Part shown: positions 1 through 8,049 of the stretch, piece after piece
Layout of the letters: each line of letters begins with the position of its first letter
How positions within the stretch are numbered: position 1 is the first letter of the stretch
DNA from: Pullibacteroides sp964436335
GTDB lineage: Bacteria; Bacteroidota; Bacteroidia; Bacteroidales; P3
Assembly (NCBI GenBank): GCA_964436335.1
Contig: CAYTCD010000010.1
Span: 1-31,536 of the forward strand
Length of the DNA stretch: 31,536 bases
Reading direction: 5' to 3'
Notes under the pieces: model-generated
The model's database searches: none
What the model saw: the letters and a program-made list of their open reading frames with translations, nothing else
What the model was told of the DNA's origin: nothing
Translations under genes and position numbers: made by a program

Positions 1-1428
1 ACCGAAAACACCATTCTCCTGTTTCTTAACCTTCAGGTCCTTGCCTATGAGTTCGGCTACCCGACGGTTGGCCAACAGCATGAATTCTTCCACAAGGTTG
101 TTCGATTCCTTGCTTTCCTTGATATAGACACCCAAAGGTTTGGCTGTAACCGGATCAAGCCTGAAACGCACTTCCTTGGAATGAAAGTTTATCGCCCCCG
201 TGCGGAAACGACGGGTACGCATCAAAAGCGAGAGCTTGAACATCTCGACAACGGCCTCTATATCCTGCGGCGAACCCAATTTTGCCAGCCGCGCGGCATC
301 ACCTTCCACACCCGATGCCAATCCTGCAGCTTCGATAATGGCCTGCGCTTCCTCGTAAGTATAACGACGGTCGGAATGGATTACCCCTTTCCCCACCCAG
401 AAATTCTGGATCCGCGCATCGGCATCCATCTCGAACACCACGCTGAAACAAAAGCGGTCCACCTGCGGATTAAGAGAACAAAGGTTATTGCAAAGCCTTT
501 CGGGCAACATGGGAATGGTGCGATCCACCAAATATACCGAAGTGGCACGCTGATAAGCCTCGTCTTCGATGGCCCCGCCGGGCTTCACAAAATGGCTCAC
601 ATCGGCGATATGCACGCCTATCTCCCTATTGCCGTTTGGCAGAAGACGGAACGACAAAGCATCGTCAAAGTCTTTGGCATCGGCCGGATCTATAGTGCAG
701 GTATATACCGGGCGAAAATCACGACGGCGGGAAAGTTCATCGGACGTTACCTTTTCGGTCATCTTTTCAGCCTCGGCGATGGCCGCCTGCGGATAGGAAA
801 GCGGAAAATCGAACTCGGCGAGGATTGACTGCATCTCCACATTGTTGTCGCCCGGATCTCCCAACACCAATTTGATTTCCCCTATGGGGTTGTTGAGATG
901 TGCCGGCCAGTCAACGATGTCCGCCACCGCTTTCTGTCCGTCCTTGGCACCGTGCAGGTTCTCCCCGGGCAACACGATATTGACCGGAATGCTGGTACTG
1001 TCGGGTATGAGGAATGCATAGCGGCCCGAAAACTCAACGGTTCCCACAATATGCCGTTTCTTACGCTTGATGATTTCGGTAATCTGCCCCTCAAGGCGTC
1101 TTCCCCAACGCTCCGGGAAAAGCAACACGCGCACATAATCGCCATGCAAGGCATGCCCCACGTTGTTGGCCGATACGAAAACATCTTCCAATTCCTTGTT
1201 GTCGGGCAGGATGTAGGCCTTTCCCGAAGATTTCATATCTACCGTTCCCGTGATATAGTTGCGAAGACTTTCGGGTATATGACGACGGCGGGACGCACGG
1301 CCGGAATCTTTATGCCTGCCACTGTTTTTGGCGCGGTACCCGGCGGTATTGCGGGCTCTTTTACTCCGATTGGCTGTATTGCCGGATCTTCCTTTTGCTG
1401 ATTTTGAATGCTTGTTTCCTTTACTCAT
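1..1428 (-). CDS. rnr: Ribonuclease R (VacB/RNase II family), 3' end cut by the window edge
   Basis: RNase R is a processive 3'-5' exoribonuclease that degrades structured RNA. The first 476 codons are present and the frame is still open at base 1. Residues 1 to about 50 form a very basic, Ser/Arg/Lys-rich extension. Cold-shock/OB-like segments follow, and then the start of the RNB catalytic domain with TIDPADAKDFDDALS, whose clustered aspartates bind the catalytic metal in this family. Further family-typical stretches are HIADVSHFV and LPERLCNNLCSLNP. The ATG at 1428 overlaps the pyrD stop codon as ATGA, which suggests translational coupling at the end of the DUF5606-pyrK-pyrD-rnr operon. 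The S1 domain and C terminus lie outside the window. The basic N-terminal tail is probably an RNA-binding extension (inference). Confidence 0.95.
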   Translation of the reverse strand, partial: MSKGNKHSKSAKGRSGNTANRSKRARNTAGYRAKNSGRHKDSGRASRRRHIPESLRNYITGTVDMKSSGKAYILPDNKELEDVFVSANNVGHALHGDYVRVLLFPERWGRRLEGQITEIIKRKKRHIVGTVEFSGRYAFLIPDSTSIPVNIVLPGENLHGAKDGQKAVADIVDWPAHLNNPIGEIKLVLGDPGDNNVEMQSILAEFDFPLSYPQAAIAEAEKMTEKVTSDELSRRRDFRPVYTCTIDPADAKDFDDALSFRLLPNGNREIGVHIADVSHFVKPGGAIEDEAYQRATSVYLVDRTIPMLPERLCNNLCSLNPQVDRFCFSVVFEMDADARIQNFWVGKGVIHSDRRYTYEEAQAIIEAAGLASGVEGDAARLAKLGSPQDIEAVVEMFKLSLLMRTRRFRTGAINFHSKEVRFRLDPVTAKPLGVYIKESKESNNLVEEFMLLANRRVAELIGKDLKVKKQENGVFG

Positions 1429-2351
1429 CCTATGATTCCTATCAAATCGTGTATATCTTCAATACCCTTTCGCAGACAATAGGCCTCTATGCCCTGCATG
1501 ATTTTTTCCGTAGCCGCAGGATCGACAAAATTCGCCGAACCCACCTCTACGGCAGAAGCACCGGCCATAAGAAAGGATAAGGCGTCTTCGGCCGTACAGA
1601 TACCGCCGATGCCGATAACGGGAATCCTGACCCGTTTAGCCACCTGCCACACCATGCGCAAGGCCACCGGTTTGACACACGGCCCCGAAAGACCGCCTGT
1701 AACAGTGCTCAGCACCGGTTTCTGTCTTTCCACATCGATGGCCATACCCAAGAGCGTATTGATAAGCGAAACGCTGTCGGCGCCGGCTTCTTCTACCGCG
1801 GCCGCCAGCGCGGCGATATCCGTTACGTTGGGCGAGAGTTTCACTATCATGCAACGCGGAAAAACTTTCCGTACCTGCCGCACCACTTCTGCCGCCATGG
1901 CCGGATCGGTGCCAAAGGCCATACCGCCCTGCTTCACGTTGGGACAAGAGATATTCACCTCTATGGCATCCGTTTGCGGACAATCGGCCAACTTCTGCGC
2001 CACTTCCACATATTCGTCCACCGTTGAACCCGACACATTGACAACAAGACGGGTGGGGACTTCCCCGTCGGAACGGCGTTTCTGCTCTATCTGCGGCACG
2101 ATATGTGCGATAAAGTAGTCCACACCTTTGTTCTGCAATCCCACGGCATTGAGCATGCCTAAAGGCGTTTCGGCCATACGCGGATAGGGATTGCCTTCCC
2201 GTGGACGGGCGGTAGTGCCTTTCACGATAAAACCGCCAAGATGGTTCAAGTCTATAAAATCACTGAATTCAATGCCGTAGCCGAAAGTTCCGGAAGCGGT
2301 AAGCACCGGATTCTTAAGCTCCAAATGGCCGATATTTACTTTCAGGTTCAT
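1425..2351 (-). CDS. pyrD: Dihydroorotate dehydrogenase, class 1B catalytic subunit (PyrDB)
   Basis: It oxidises dihydroorotate to orotate in pyrimidine synthesis, in the cytoplasm, using FMN and passing electrons to PyrK. The product is 308 residues, normal for class 1 enzymes. Visible features are the FMN-site lysine in FIVKGTT (residues 41-47), LNAVGLQNKG (68-77), and the active-site loop EVNISCPNVK with Cys136. A cysteine at this place marks class 1, whereas class 2 enzymes have serine. The glycine-rich phosphate loop PVIGIGGI comes later. An in-frame ATG exists at 2462, but it would overlap the end of pyrK and add 37 residues unlike the family. The ATG at 2351 gives the normal MNLKVNIGHLELKNP start. 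It lies 59 bases after pyrK and overlaps rnr by 4 bases. Confidence 0.96.
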   Translation of the reverse strand: MNLKVNIGHLELKNPVLTASGTFGYGIEFSDFIDLNHLGGFIVKGTTARPREGNPYPRMAETPLGMLNAVGLQNKGVDYFIAHIVPQIEQKRRSDGEVPTRLVVNVSGSTVDEYVEVAQKLADCPQTDAIEVNISCPNVKQGGMAFGTDPAMAAEVVRQVRKVFPRCMIVKLSPNVTDIAALAAAVEEAGADSVSLINTLLGMAIDVERQKPVLSTVTGGLSGPCVKPVALRMVWQVAKRVRIPVIGIGGICTAEDALSFLMAGASAVEVGSANFVDPAATEKIMQGIEAYCLRKGIEDIHDLIGIIG

Positions 2352-2410
2352 GACTTTATCGAATGATATTCCCCCCTCCAACAAGGGGTTTTTATTAGAT
2401 TTACAACAGG

Positions 2411-3187
2411 CTACCAACCCAAAATATCGGCATTGAACACCGGTCCTTCGGTGCAGACGCAAAGATTATGGCCTTCCGCCGAGGGTGTTACGCAACACAG
2501 ACAGGCACCCAGACCGCAGGCCATGGTATTTTCTAGACTCACCTCGCAAACGGCTTTCTGTCCGCGCGCCTTCTCGGCCACAGCTTTCATCATAGGCGTA
2601 GGCCCACAGGTATAGACATGCGAATAAACAACGCCTTCCCAAAGGGGATGCCCGGTAACCAAACCCTTGATGCCCACGCTTCCGTCTTCGGTGCAGATGC
2701 CGGTAGGACCGAGTTGCGCCAATTCGTTGGCAAGCACCAGACGTTTCTGATTGCGGGCCCCTATCAGAATATCGAAAGGCAATCCGGCCGCATTGAGACA
2801 CGAGGCCAGAAAATAGAGCGGCGCCACACCGCAACCGCCACCCACCAGCAAAGCGCGGTTCACAACAGTCGGAACGGTAAATCCCTTTCCCAAGGGCAAC
2901 ACCATATTAAGCGTATCGCCAGCCTGCAAAGAGGCCAGATATTCCGAACCCTTCCCCACCTTCTGCACCAACAAGGTGATACAACCGGCGGCAGGGTCGG
3001 CATCATGTATCGAAATGGGAATCCTCAGCCACCCATAAACAGAAGAGGGACTGTGTATCTGCACAAACTGCCCGGGAAAAATCGCGGGCAGTGGGCGGTC
3101 GGTCTGCAAATACAGCCGAACAAAATCATCCCCCAACGGCATATTGCGTTGTACGGTGAAATCGGATATCTGTTTCTGATTTCCCAA
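2411..3187 (-). CDS. pyrK: Dihydroorotate dehydrogenase electron transfer subunit (PyrK), probable TTG start
   Basis: PyrK carries FAD and a 2Fe-2S cluster and moves electrons from PyrD to NAD+. The FAD-binding segment WLRIPISI, the NAD-binding glycine run LLVGGGCGVAPLYFL, and the cysteine cluster CGLGACLCC followed by a final Cys in the NLCVCTEGPVF segment are all visible. The frame stays open upstream to an ATG at 3370, but that stretch is the out-of-frame reading of the Lys/Ala-rich tail of DUF5606 and encodes only Arg/Lys/Pro. The best start is TTG at 3187, 4 bases past the DUF5606 stop. It gives 258 residues, the size I recall for Bacteroides PyrK. The first ATG inside the true domain would remove part of the first beta strand. 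The start is inferred; the function is firm. Confidence 0.92.
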   Translation of the reverse strand: MGNQKQISDFTVQRNMPLGDDFVRLYLQTDRPLPAIFPGQFVQIHSPSSVYGWLRIPISIHDADPAAGCITLLVQKVGKGSEYLASLQAGDTLNMVLPLGKGFTVPTVVNRALLVGGGCGVAPLYFLASCLNAAGLPFDILIGARNQKRLVLANELAQLGPTGICTEDGSVGIKGLVTGHPLWEGVVYSHVYTCGPTPMMKAVAEKARGQKAVCEVSLENTMACGLGACLCCVTPSAEGHNLCVCTEGPVFNADILGW

Positions 3188-3191
3188 TCTC

Positions 3192-3863
3192 TTATTTCTC
3201 TTTTTTTGCCGTTGTTTTCTTGGCAGCGGGTCTGGCTGTTCCTGTGCCACTTTCCGCCTTGGCAACCTTTGTTTTGGAAGCGGCAGGTTTGGCCGCGGTC
3301 TTGGTTTTCTTTTCGGCCGGTTTTTTCTCGGCCGGTTTCTTTTCTTCGGCCGGTTTTTCTGCTTTGGCAACCGTTTTCTTGGGCTTAGGCGCTATCGTTT
3401 TTTCTTTTGCTTCGGCAGCGGCTTCTTCGGCCTCATGTTCGGCCAAAGCCTGCTGCTGTGCCTTTTCACGTTCAGAAAGTTCCATATCTACCAAGTTGTT
3501 TTCCAATAATATATTATACCATTGCAAAACCTTTTTGATATTCGATACATAGACCCTTTCCTGATCGAAATCGGGCAGAACCTGCTTGAAGTAATCTTTC
3601 AAGGCATCGGCATCACTATTGTGATCCAAGCACTTTTTCCCATTTTCTTTCTGAAAGATGTTTCGGAAGACATTGGCCAACGATATTTCCGCCTCGTAGG
3701 TATAAATGGCTATCTCAGCCAACGAACTGATGCGATCCATCGTAAACACCGGCATCCGTTTCTTGTCGAGCAACGATTCCATGATGGCGGCATTCTTGCC
3801 TTGCGAAATCAACTTGTACAGGCCCGGTTTTCCGGGAACGGTAAAAATCAAGGACAAATCCAT
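3192..3863 (-). CDS. DUF5606 family protein with a histone H1-like Lys/Ala/Pro tail
   Basis: This is a 223-residue protein. Residues 1 to about 140 match what I recall of the Bacteroidetes DUF5606 domain: an N-terminal beta-rich start (MDLSLIFTVPGKPGLYKLIS) and a helical second half. From about residue 150 the chain becomes low-complexity, with repeated KKPAEKKPAEKK-type units and many AAKPAA/KAEK blocks, ending in lysines. That tail resembles histone H1-like bacterial tails and could bind nucleic acid, but this is inference. It is the first gene of the operon with pyrK, pyrD and rnr, and the pyrK start follows its stop by 4 bases. No enzymatic motif is visible and the domain's molecular role is unknown to me. 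Confidence 0.85.
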   Translation of the reverse strand: MDLSLIFTVPGKPGLYKLISQGKNAAIMESLLDKKRMPVFTMDRISSLAEIAIYTYEAEISLANVFRNIFQKENGKKCLDHNSDADALKDYFKQVLPDFDQERVYVSNIKKVLQWYNILLENNLVDMELSEREKAQQQALAEHEAEEAAAEAKEKTIAPKPKKTVAKAEKPAEEKKPAEKKPAEKKTKTAAKPAASKTKVAKAESGTGTARPAAKKTTAKKEK

Positions 3864-3881
3864 ATTTTTTATCTTGTTTGG

Positions 3882-3909
3882 CCGAACAAAGAGGTGATTC
3901 CTTGTTCGG
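3882..3909. repeat. Inverted repeat in the leader of the DUF5606 operon
   Basis: CCGAACAA at 3882-3889 pairs perfectly with TTGTTCGG at 3902-3909, leaving a 12-base loop. It sits between the stop of the upstream nuclease gene and the start of DUF5606, just downstream of the promoter candidate at 3919-3926. No U-tract follows on the minus strand, so it is not an obvious intrinsic terminator. It may be a leader hairpin or an operator. Confidence 0.5.
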
Positions 3910-3918
3910 AGTGAGGTA

Positions 3919-3926
3919 CAAATTTA
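3919..3926 (-). promoter_or_regulatory. Bacteroidetes -7 element (TAAATTTG) for the DUF5606-pyrK-pyrD-rnr operon
   Basis: On the minus strand this reads TAAATTTG, an exact match to the Bacteroidetes TAnnTTTG -7 consensus. It lies about 55 bases upstream of the DUF5606 ATG. No clear TTTG -33 box stands 19-21 bases upstream, so it is a candidate only. Confidence 0.45.
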
Positions 3927-3945
3927 ACAAAAAACGCAATCCGTT

Positions 3946-6165
3946 TTACTTTATCACCATACGTTGCACGGCAGTGCCTTTTCTGTCGGTTACCCGCACC
4001 AGATACATGCCCGAAATGCGAAGCGATATTTCCTTACGACCCTTTACCCCTTCGAGGCGGACAACCGGAACACCTTGTAGCGTAAGTACCTCTACAAAGC
4101 TCTCATCGGCGGTTTCCACCACAAAGTTGCCCGAAGAAGGATTGGGATACAGCCGGAATTCCGCACCTGTCAACGTTTCAATGCCTACGGGGTCGTTCTT
4201 AACCGTAAAACTTGCCTGCGCCACCGCCGATTTTGCCTTGCCGTTGATGGCGATGGCCTTAACCGTCATGGCTTTATTGACAACGATAGGCGAAATGTAT
4301 TCTTCATCCGAATCCGTAGGTTCGCTGCCGTTGGTCGTGTAGTAGATGGCGGCGTTTTCCGTGGCGCAGGCAATGGTTACTTCCGTGCCCTTTTCCACTT
4401 GTCCGCCATTGGGTTCGAACACCGGCGTTTCCACCGTTTCGGGCTCATCGGAACCGGAATCGGGCAACGCATAGACGAAAGGCGTGGTCTTTTCACACAA
4501 ATCCTCGTCTTCTTTATAGAGATTGGTCCACAGAATATAATTTCCCGTATCGGGCAATTCCACGGTTTTCAAGGTATAGCGCGCAATTTCATGATCGTCT
4601 TTGTCCATCATCGCCACGCGGCCCATTACATCGGCTTTCCATACTGTATCGCCGGCGGCAGGATAAAGCACCTTAAGCAGGCAGGTGTCCGTCGAAACGG
4701 GATCGTCGGGATCAACGGGAATACTGCCGCCATTGCCGGAAACAACCTTTACGCGGTCAATAAGAACTCGGTTCTTAGCTGCCGCCGAAAGTGTCAACTG
4801 GGCGTTGCCGTTGGCCGAAAGCGTAACCGGTGCCAAGGTTTCGTATTGGTCAAGCCCCGAAAGGTCGGTTTTGCTCTTGGTAAATGTAATGGTTTGGGAG
4901 GCCTGCGTGCAACCTTCGCATTGGAGTGTGAATGAAGTTTCGCTCGCGTTCCAGCCTTTACCACTGATATTCACCGTAAACTCGCCGCTTACATTGAATT
5001 GCTCAAAAACAACCAAGCCCGCGTTCTTGCTTGAACCCAAGCGAATGCCTGATTTTCCATACGTATAGACATTGTTGAACGCTGCCACATATTGGCTGCC
5101 TGTATTTTGTTCATCGGCCGTAGAACCGTTTTCGGTATCATCCACTTTCGGAAAATCTTCGTCGAAAATCACCGTTTCTTCGCCCGACTTGGCCTGATTC
5201 CGCTTAGTGTCGGGAATCTTGACGGTCAGCGAATGGTTGCTTTCTGCCACCGGTTTTCCTTCGGCATCGCGGTATTCATACCGGATTTCGTAGGTGATAT
5301 AGGTAGTGGTGTCTTCGGGTTCCGGATCATCGGGACCCGGCGAACCGGGATTGAAAGCCGTATTGTCGCCGCCCCAGATCTTTTCCACCAGTTCGGGATA
5401 GTCGATAAACGGATTGCGGTTATGCTGCTTGGCATAGACCGCATCGTTGCGTTTGATTTCCTTGTCGCTCACCGGGTCTTGCCGATGCCATTTAAGCAAC
5501 AGATCCACCGCCCATTGCTTGAAAGCCCTTGTCTTGTTGCCGCTTTCCAGCATATCGCTGTTCCAATTTCCCACTTGATTTTCGTAGCGGGTAACCATAT
5601 AGAAATAGGAACGCGCAAAATCGCCCTTGTATTCATCCACCGGTTCGAACACCGTGCCCGAATAGCCGGAGGTTGAGTTTTTACCCAATTTGGAACCGTT
5701 CTTAGACGTGTAGGTGGGGCTGCTCACTTCGCCGAAAGGATGGTTGCCGCGCATGCCGTTTACCTTGCCATCGGTGGGATAGAGGTGAAACAGGTCGGAA
5801 TACATGGGTGTAGCGTCGTTGAACCAGCTTTTGGGAAACGAATGTTCACGGTTGTAGCAGTCGCATTCATCGTGGTAGTTGCCGCATTGGTCATCGCCAA
5901 ACGTAAATTCGCAATTGGAATACATATCCCACACCTTGCCGTCGGAACGGGCATCGGTGCTCTTGAATGCCTCCCACAAGCCACTGTAACTTACCACCGA
6001 ATGGTTTTTGGTAATGATGCTCGAAAGTTCGCTTTTGAGGGTAAACCCGCTCTTTCCGTATGCCGACTGATAATAACCGTCGGGGGCCGATGCCCGCAAA
6101 AGAGAAAACGAACACAGGATTCCCGCACCCAGGAGAAGCCATGCCTTGAATAGTTTTGTTTTCAT
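3946..6165 (-). CDS. T9SS-exported endonuclease I family nuclease with chitobiase-like module
   Basis: This is a 739-residue secreted nuclease. Residues 1 to about 27 are a signal peptide. The endonuclease I domain occupies about 30-265, with the family core NREHSFPKSWFND (105-117) and DLFHLYPTDGKVNGMRGN (124-141). His108 is the likely catalytic base and the Asn/Asp residues the likely magnesium ligands. A beta-rich domain of unknown type spans about 330-475. A chitobiase/beta-hexosaminidase C-terminal-like module (IYYTTNGSEPT) lies at about 580-655. The end is a T9SS type A sorting domain (FRLYPNPSSGNF to VQRMVIK) at about 665-739, which directs passage through the outer membrane and surface anchoring or release. 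It probably degrades extracellular DNA or RNA for nutrition or against DNA traps (inference). Confidence 0.92.
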   Translation of the reverse strand: MKTKLFKAWLLLGAGILCSFSLLRASAPDGYYQSAYGKSGFTLKSELSSIITKNHSVVSYSGLWEAFKSTDARSDGKVWDMYSNCEFTFGDDQCGNYHDECDCYNREHSFPKSWFNDATPMYSDLFHLYPTDGKVNGMRGNHPFGEVSSPTYTSKNGSKLGKNSTSGYSGTVFEPVDEYKGDFARSYFYMVTRYENQVGNWNSDMLESGNKTRAFKQWAVDLLLKWHRQDPVSDKEIKRNDAVYAKQHNRNPFIDYPELVEKIWGGDNTAFNPGSPGPDDPEPEDTTTYITYEIRYEYRDAEGKPVAESNHSLTVKIPDTKRNQAKSGEETVIFDEDFPKVDDTENGSTADEQNTGSQYVAAFNNVYTYGKSGIRLGSSKNAGLVVFEQFNVSGEFTVNISGKGWNASETSFTLQCEGCTQASQTITFTKSKTDLSGLDQYETLAPVTLSANGNAQLTLSAAAKNRVLIDRVKVVSGNGGSIPVDPDDPVSTDTCLLKVLYPAAGDTVWKADVMGRVAMMDKDDHEIARYTLKTVELPDTGNYILWTNLYKEDEDLCEKTTPFVYALPDSGSDEPETVETPVFEPNGGQVEKGTEVTIACATENAAIYYTTNGSEPTDSDEEYISPIVVNKAMTVKAIAINGKAKSAVAQASFTVKNDPVGIETLTGAEFRLYPNPSSGNFVVETADESFVEVLTLQGVPVVRLEGVKGRKEISLRISGMYLVRVTDRKGTAVQRMVIK

Positions 6166-6207
6166 GGTTTTCGTTTTTCAACCTATGTTTAGACGCTGTA
6201 AAGATAC

Positions 6208-6251
6208 TGATAAAAACAAAAGAGGCGCATCGGAATTTCCGATACGCCTCT
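6208..6251 (-). terminator. Intrinsic terminator of the 6272-7999 gene
   Basis: AGAGGCG (6221-6227) pairs with CGCCTCT (6245-6251). ATCGGA (6229-6234) pairs with TCCGAT (6238-6243), with one mismatch between the two stems. On the minus strand the stem is followed by TTTTGTTTTTA, a U-rich tract. It lies about 20 bases past the stop codon at 6272. Confidence 0.85.
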
Positions 6252-6271
6252 CTTCAAGCCGTGGAAAGGAA

Positions 6272-7999
6272 TTACCTTACCACCACTTTGGTGCGGACCA
6301 CGCCTTCGGCCGTGCGGATTTCCACGATATACATACCGTGGGCCAGACCGGAAAGGTCAACGCGGGTGTTATCAACCAAGCCTTCGCGACGCATCATCTG
6401 CATACCGTTTGTGTTATAGACAAACAGGCTGAACTGTCCGCCTTCGGCCAGTTCCACATTCAACAAACCTTCGGTGGGGTTGGGATAAACGCTGAACTTG
6501 ATGGCTTCGTTGTTTTCCACCGCCACAGAAGCGGCCGCAATATCGTCTTTGGTACGCAGACCCAACTGAACATTGCCTCTATTGTAACCCACATAAGCGG
6601 TTACATCACACGCGGTGAGAGGGATTTTGGTTCCCAGATAACTTCCTTCGCGGTTGGTGTAGATGGCAATGGTATTGTTGCCGTCGGAAATATTGTATGA
6701 AACATTTTCTTCAAACGTTTCGCCGGCATCGGCAAATTCCACCCCTTTCACACGAACCATGGCGTTTTGGTACAACCATTTGTTCGAACCGGACAATTCG
6801 GAAATCGTTACATCATCTACGGTAATATCGGCGGTACCCTTGATTTCAATTGCTTCGGTATCGAAATTCTGCATTTCGATCAAGTCGTTGTAAATCGTCA
6901 GTTCACCCGTCAAACCCGACAATACATCGCCCACTTTGGCGTCTTTCAAAAGGTCGTTCACATAATACAGCATCATGGAGTGCCCCATGGATTTTTCGCA
7001 ACCTTTGTCCTGAACCCAGGCGTTGGTGGTGGTCTGCTGCGAACCGAACTTACCGATAAGGGCGGTTACAACCACTTCGCCTTTTACCCGGTATTTCTGG
7101 CCTGTCATATACGTATCGCGCATAGCTACCAAAGCGGCGATATTTTCCACTTCTACGGCACCGAAAGCAAAGGTAACCTTAAGGTTTTGGGTGGCGTTGC
7201 CGGCGACGTCCTTCACACCATTCACGGTAAGTTCATAGTTGATGCCGGCGGTCAAGGCCGAGGTGGTGAGGGTAACGGTTTTGTTGTCGTCGCCGAGTTG
7301 AGCGGCGCTTACGGTGATGCCATTGTTAACGGTGTAGTTGGCTACCGTTTCGGCGGAAGTGGCATCCAAAGCTTCGTTGAAAAGTACTTCTACAGTAGTA
7401 GCGTTAGTCGTTGAGATATTTTTGATTTCGGGCGCTTTTTCATCTACATAAACACCACCTTTTTTGTAGAGTTGAACTACTTTATTGGTATTATTAACCG
7501 CCTTATAGGCAGAAAAACGGAGCTGTCCGGTGTTGGAATTGTAAAGAATACGTCTTACGGTTGATTCGAGGGAGGCAATGTCAACATTGCCATCCGCATC
7601 AATCGTAATCGTCCATTCGTAGGGTTCATCCTGATTTTGGATTTTATTTTCATCAGTGGTGGTACGGGCAATATATTTTTGGTTCACCAAATCATACAAA
7701 GCCCAATTGTCACCGTTTTTCTTCAGAACGATTTCGTAGGGGAGTTTGTCGGTGGGCTGGGTGGCTACCTCGGTGGAGATAACGCCGTTTGTGATGGTCA
7801 CCGCAACGTTTTCACGGGCAGCGTTGTTACCGAAGTTCATACCCAATGCCATACCGTATTCTGCGGTGGCAATCAGGTAAACACCGTCTTCCACCAAATC
7901 ATCGGCAGAAGTAATTTTTGAGTAGGTTCCTTGTGCGGAAACCGTGCTCCAGCCCAATAAGGCCGCAACACTCATTAAAGTAAAAAGTAACTTTTTCAT
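6272..7999 (-). CDS. T9SS-exported modular protein with Big_5-like and OB-fold-like domains
   Basis: This is a 575-residue secreted protein without a recognisable catalytic motif. The signal peptide is MKKLLFTLMSVAALLGW with a cleavage site near SAQ (21-23). Residues 25-180 form a beta-rich N-terminal domain. Residues 188-280 read as an SbsA/Big_5-type Ig-like fold (PEIKNISTTNATTVEVLFNEALD). Two OB-fold-like segments follow, at about 300-385 (KYRVKGEVVV to LTIYNDLIEMQNF) and 405-485. The T9SS type A sorting domain is at 500-575 (FSVYPNPTEGLLNVEL to GMYIVEI and TKVVVR). The Ig and OB modules suggest a surface binding or accessory protein, perhaps for nucleic acid or glycan. It has its own promoter candidate and terminator, so it is monocistronic. 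Confidence 0.88.
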   Translation of the reverse strand: MKKLLFTLMSVAALLGWSTVSAQGTYSKITSADDLVEDGVYLIATAEYGMALGMNFGNNAARENVAVTITNGVISTEVATQPTDKLPYEIVLKKNGDNWALYDLVNQKYIARTTTDENKIQNQDEPYEWTITIDADGNVDIASLESTVRRILYNSNTGQLRFSAYKAVNNTNKVVQLYKKGGVYVDEKAPEIKNISTTNATTVEVLFNEALDATSAETVANYTVNNGITVSAAQLGDDNKTVTLTTSALTAGINYELTVNGVKDVAGNATQNLKVTFAFGAVEVENIAALVAMRDTYMTGQKYRVKGEVVVTALIGKFGSQQTTTNAWVQDKGCEKSMGHSMMLYYVNDLLKDAKVGDVLSGLTGELTIYNDLIEMQNFDTEAIEIKGTADITVDDVTISELSGSNKWLYQNAMVRVKGVEFADAGETFEENVSYNISDGNNTIAIYTNREGSYLGTKIPLTACDVTAYVGYNRGNVQLGLRTKDDIAAASVAVENNEAIKFSVYPNPTEGLLNVELAEGGQFSLFVYNTNGMQMMRREGLVDNTRVDLSGLAHGMYIVEIRTAEGVVRTKVVVR

Positions 8000-8049
8000 A
8001 TCGTTGGGTTTATTTAAATTTCAATAAACAGATAGTATCCCTGACACGA

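Noticed and set aside
181..828. 215-codon plus-strand frame at the left edge
   Set aside because: It lies opposite the RNase R gene, whose RNB motif and full-length frame on the minus strand explain the sequence.
3188..3370. N-terminal extension of pyrK rich in Arg, Lys and Pro
   Set aside because: It is the shifted reading of the low-complexity DUF5606 tail, not part of PyrK.
3210..3420. Short tandem DNA repeat that might be a CRISPR-like or satellite array
   Set aside because: The repetition is the codon-level echo of the KPAEKK protein repeats in the DUF5606 tail, without spacers.
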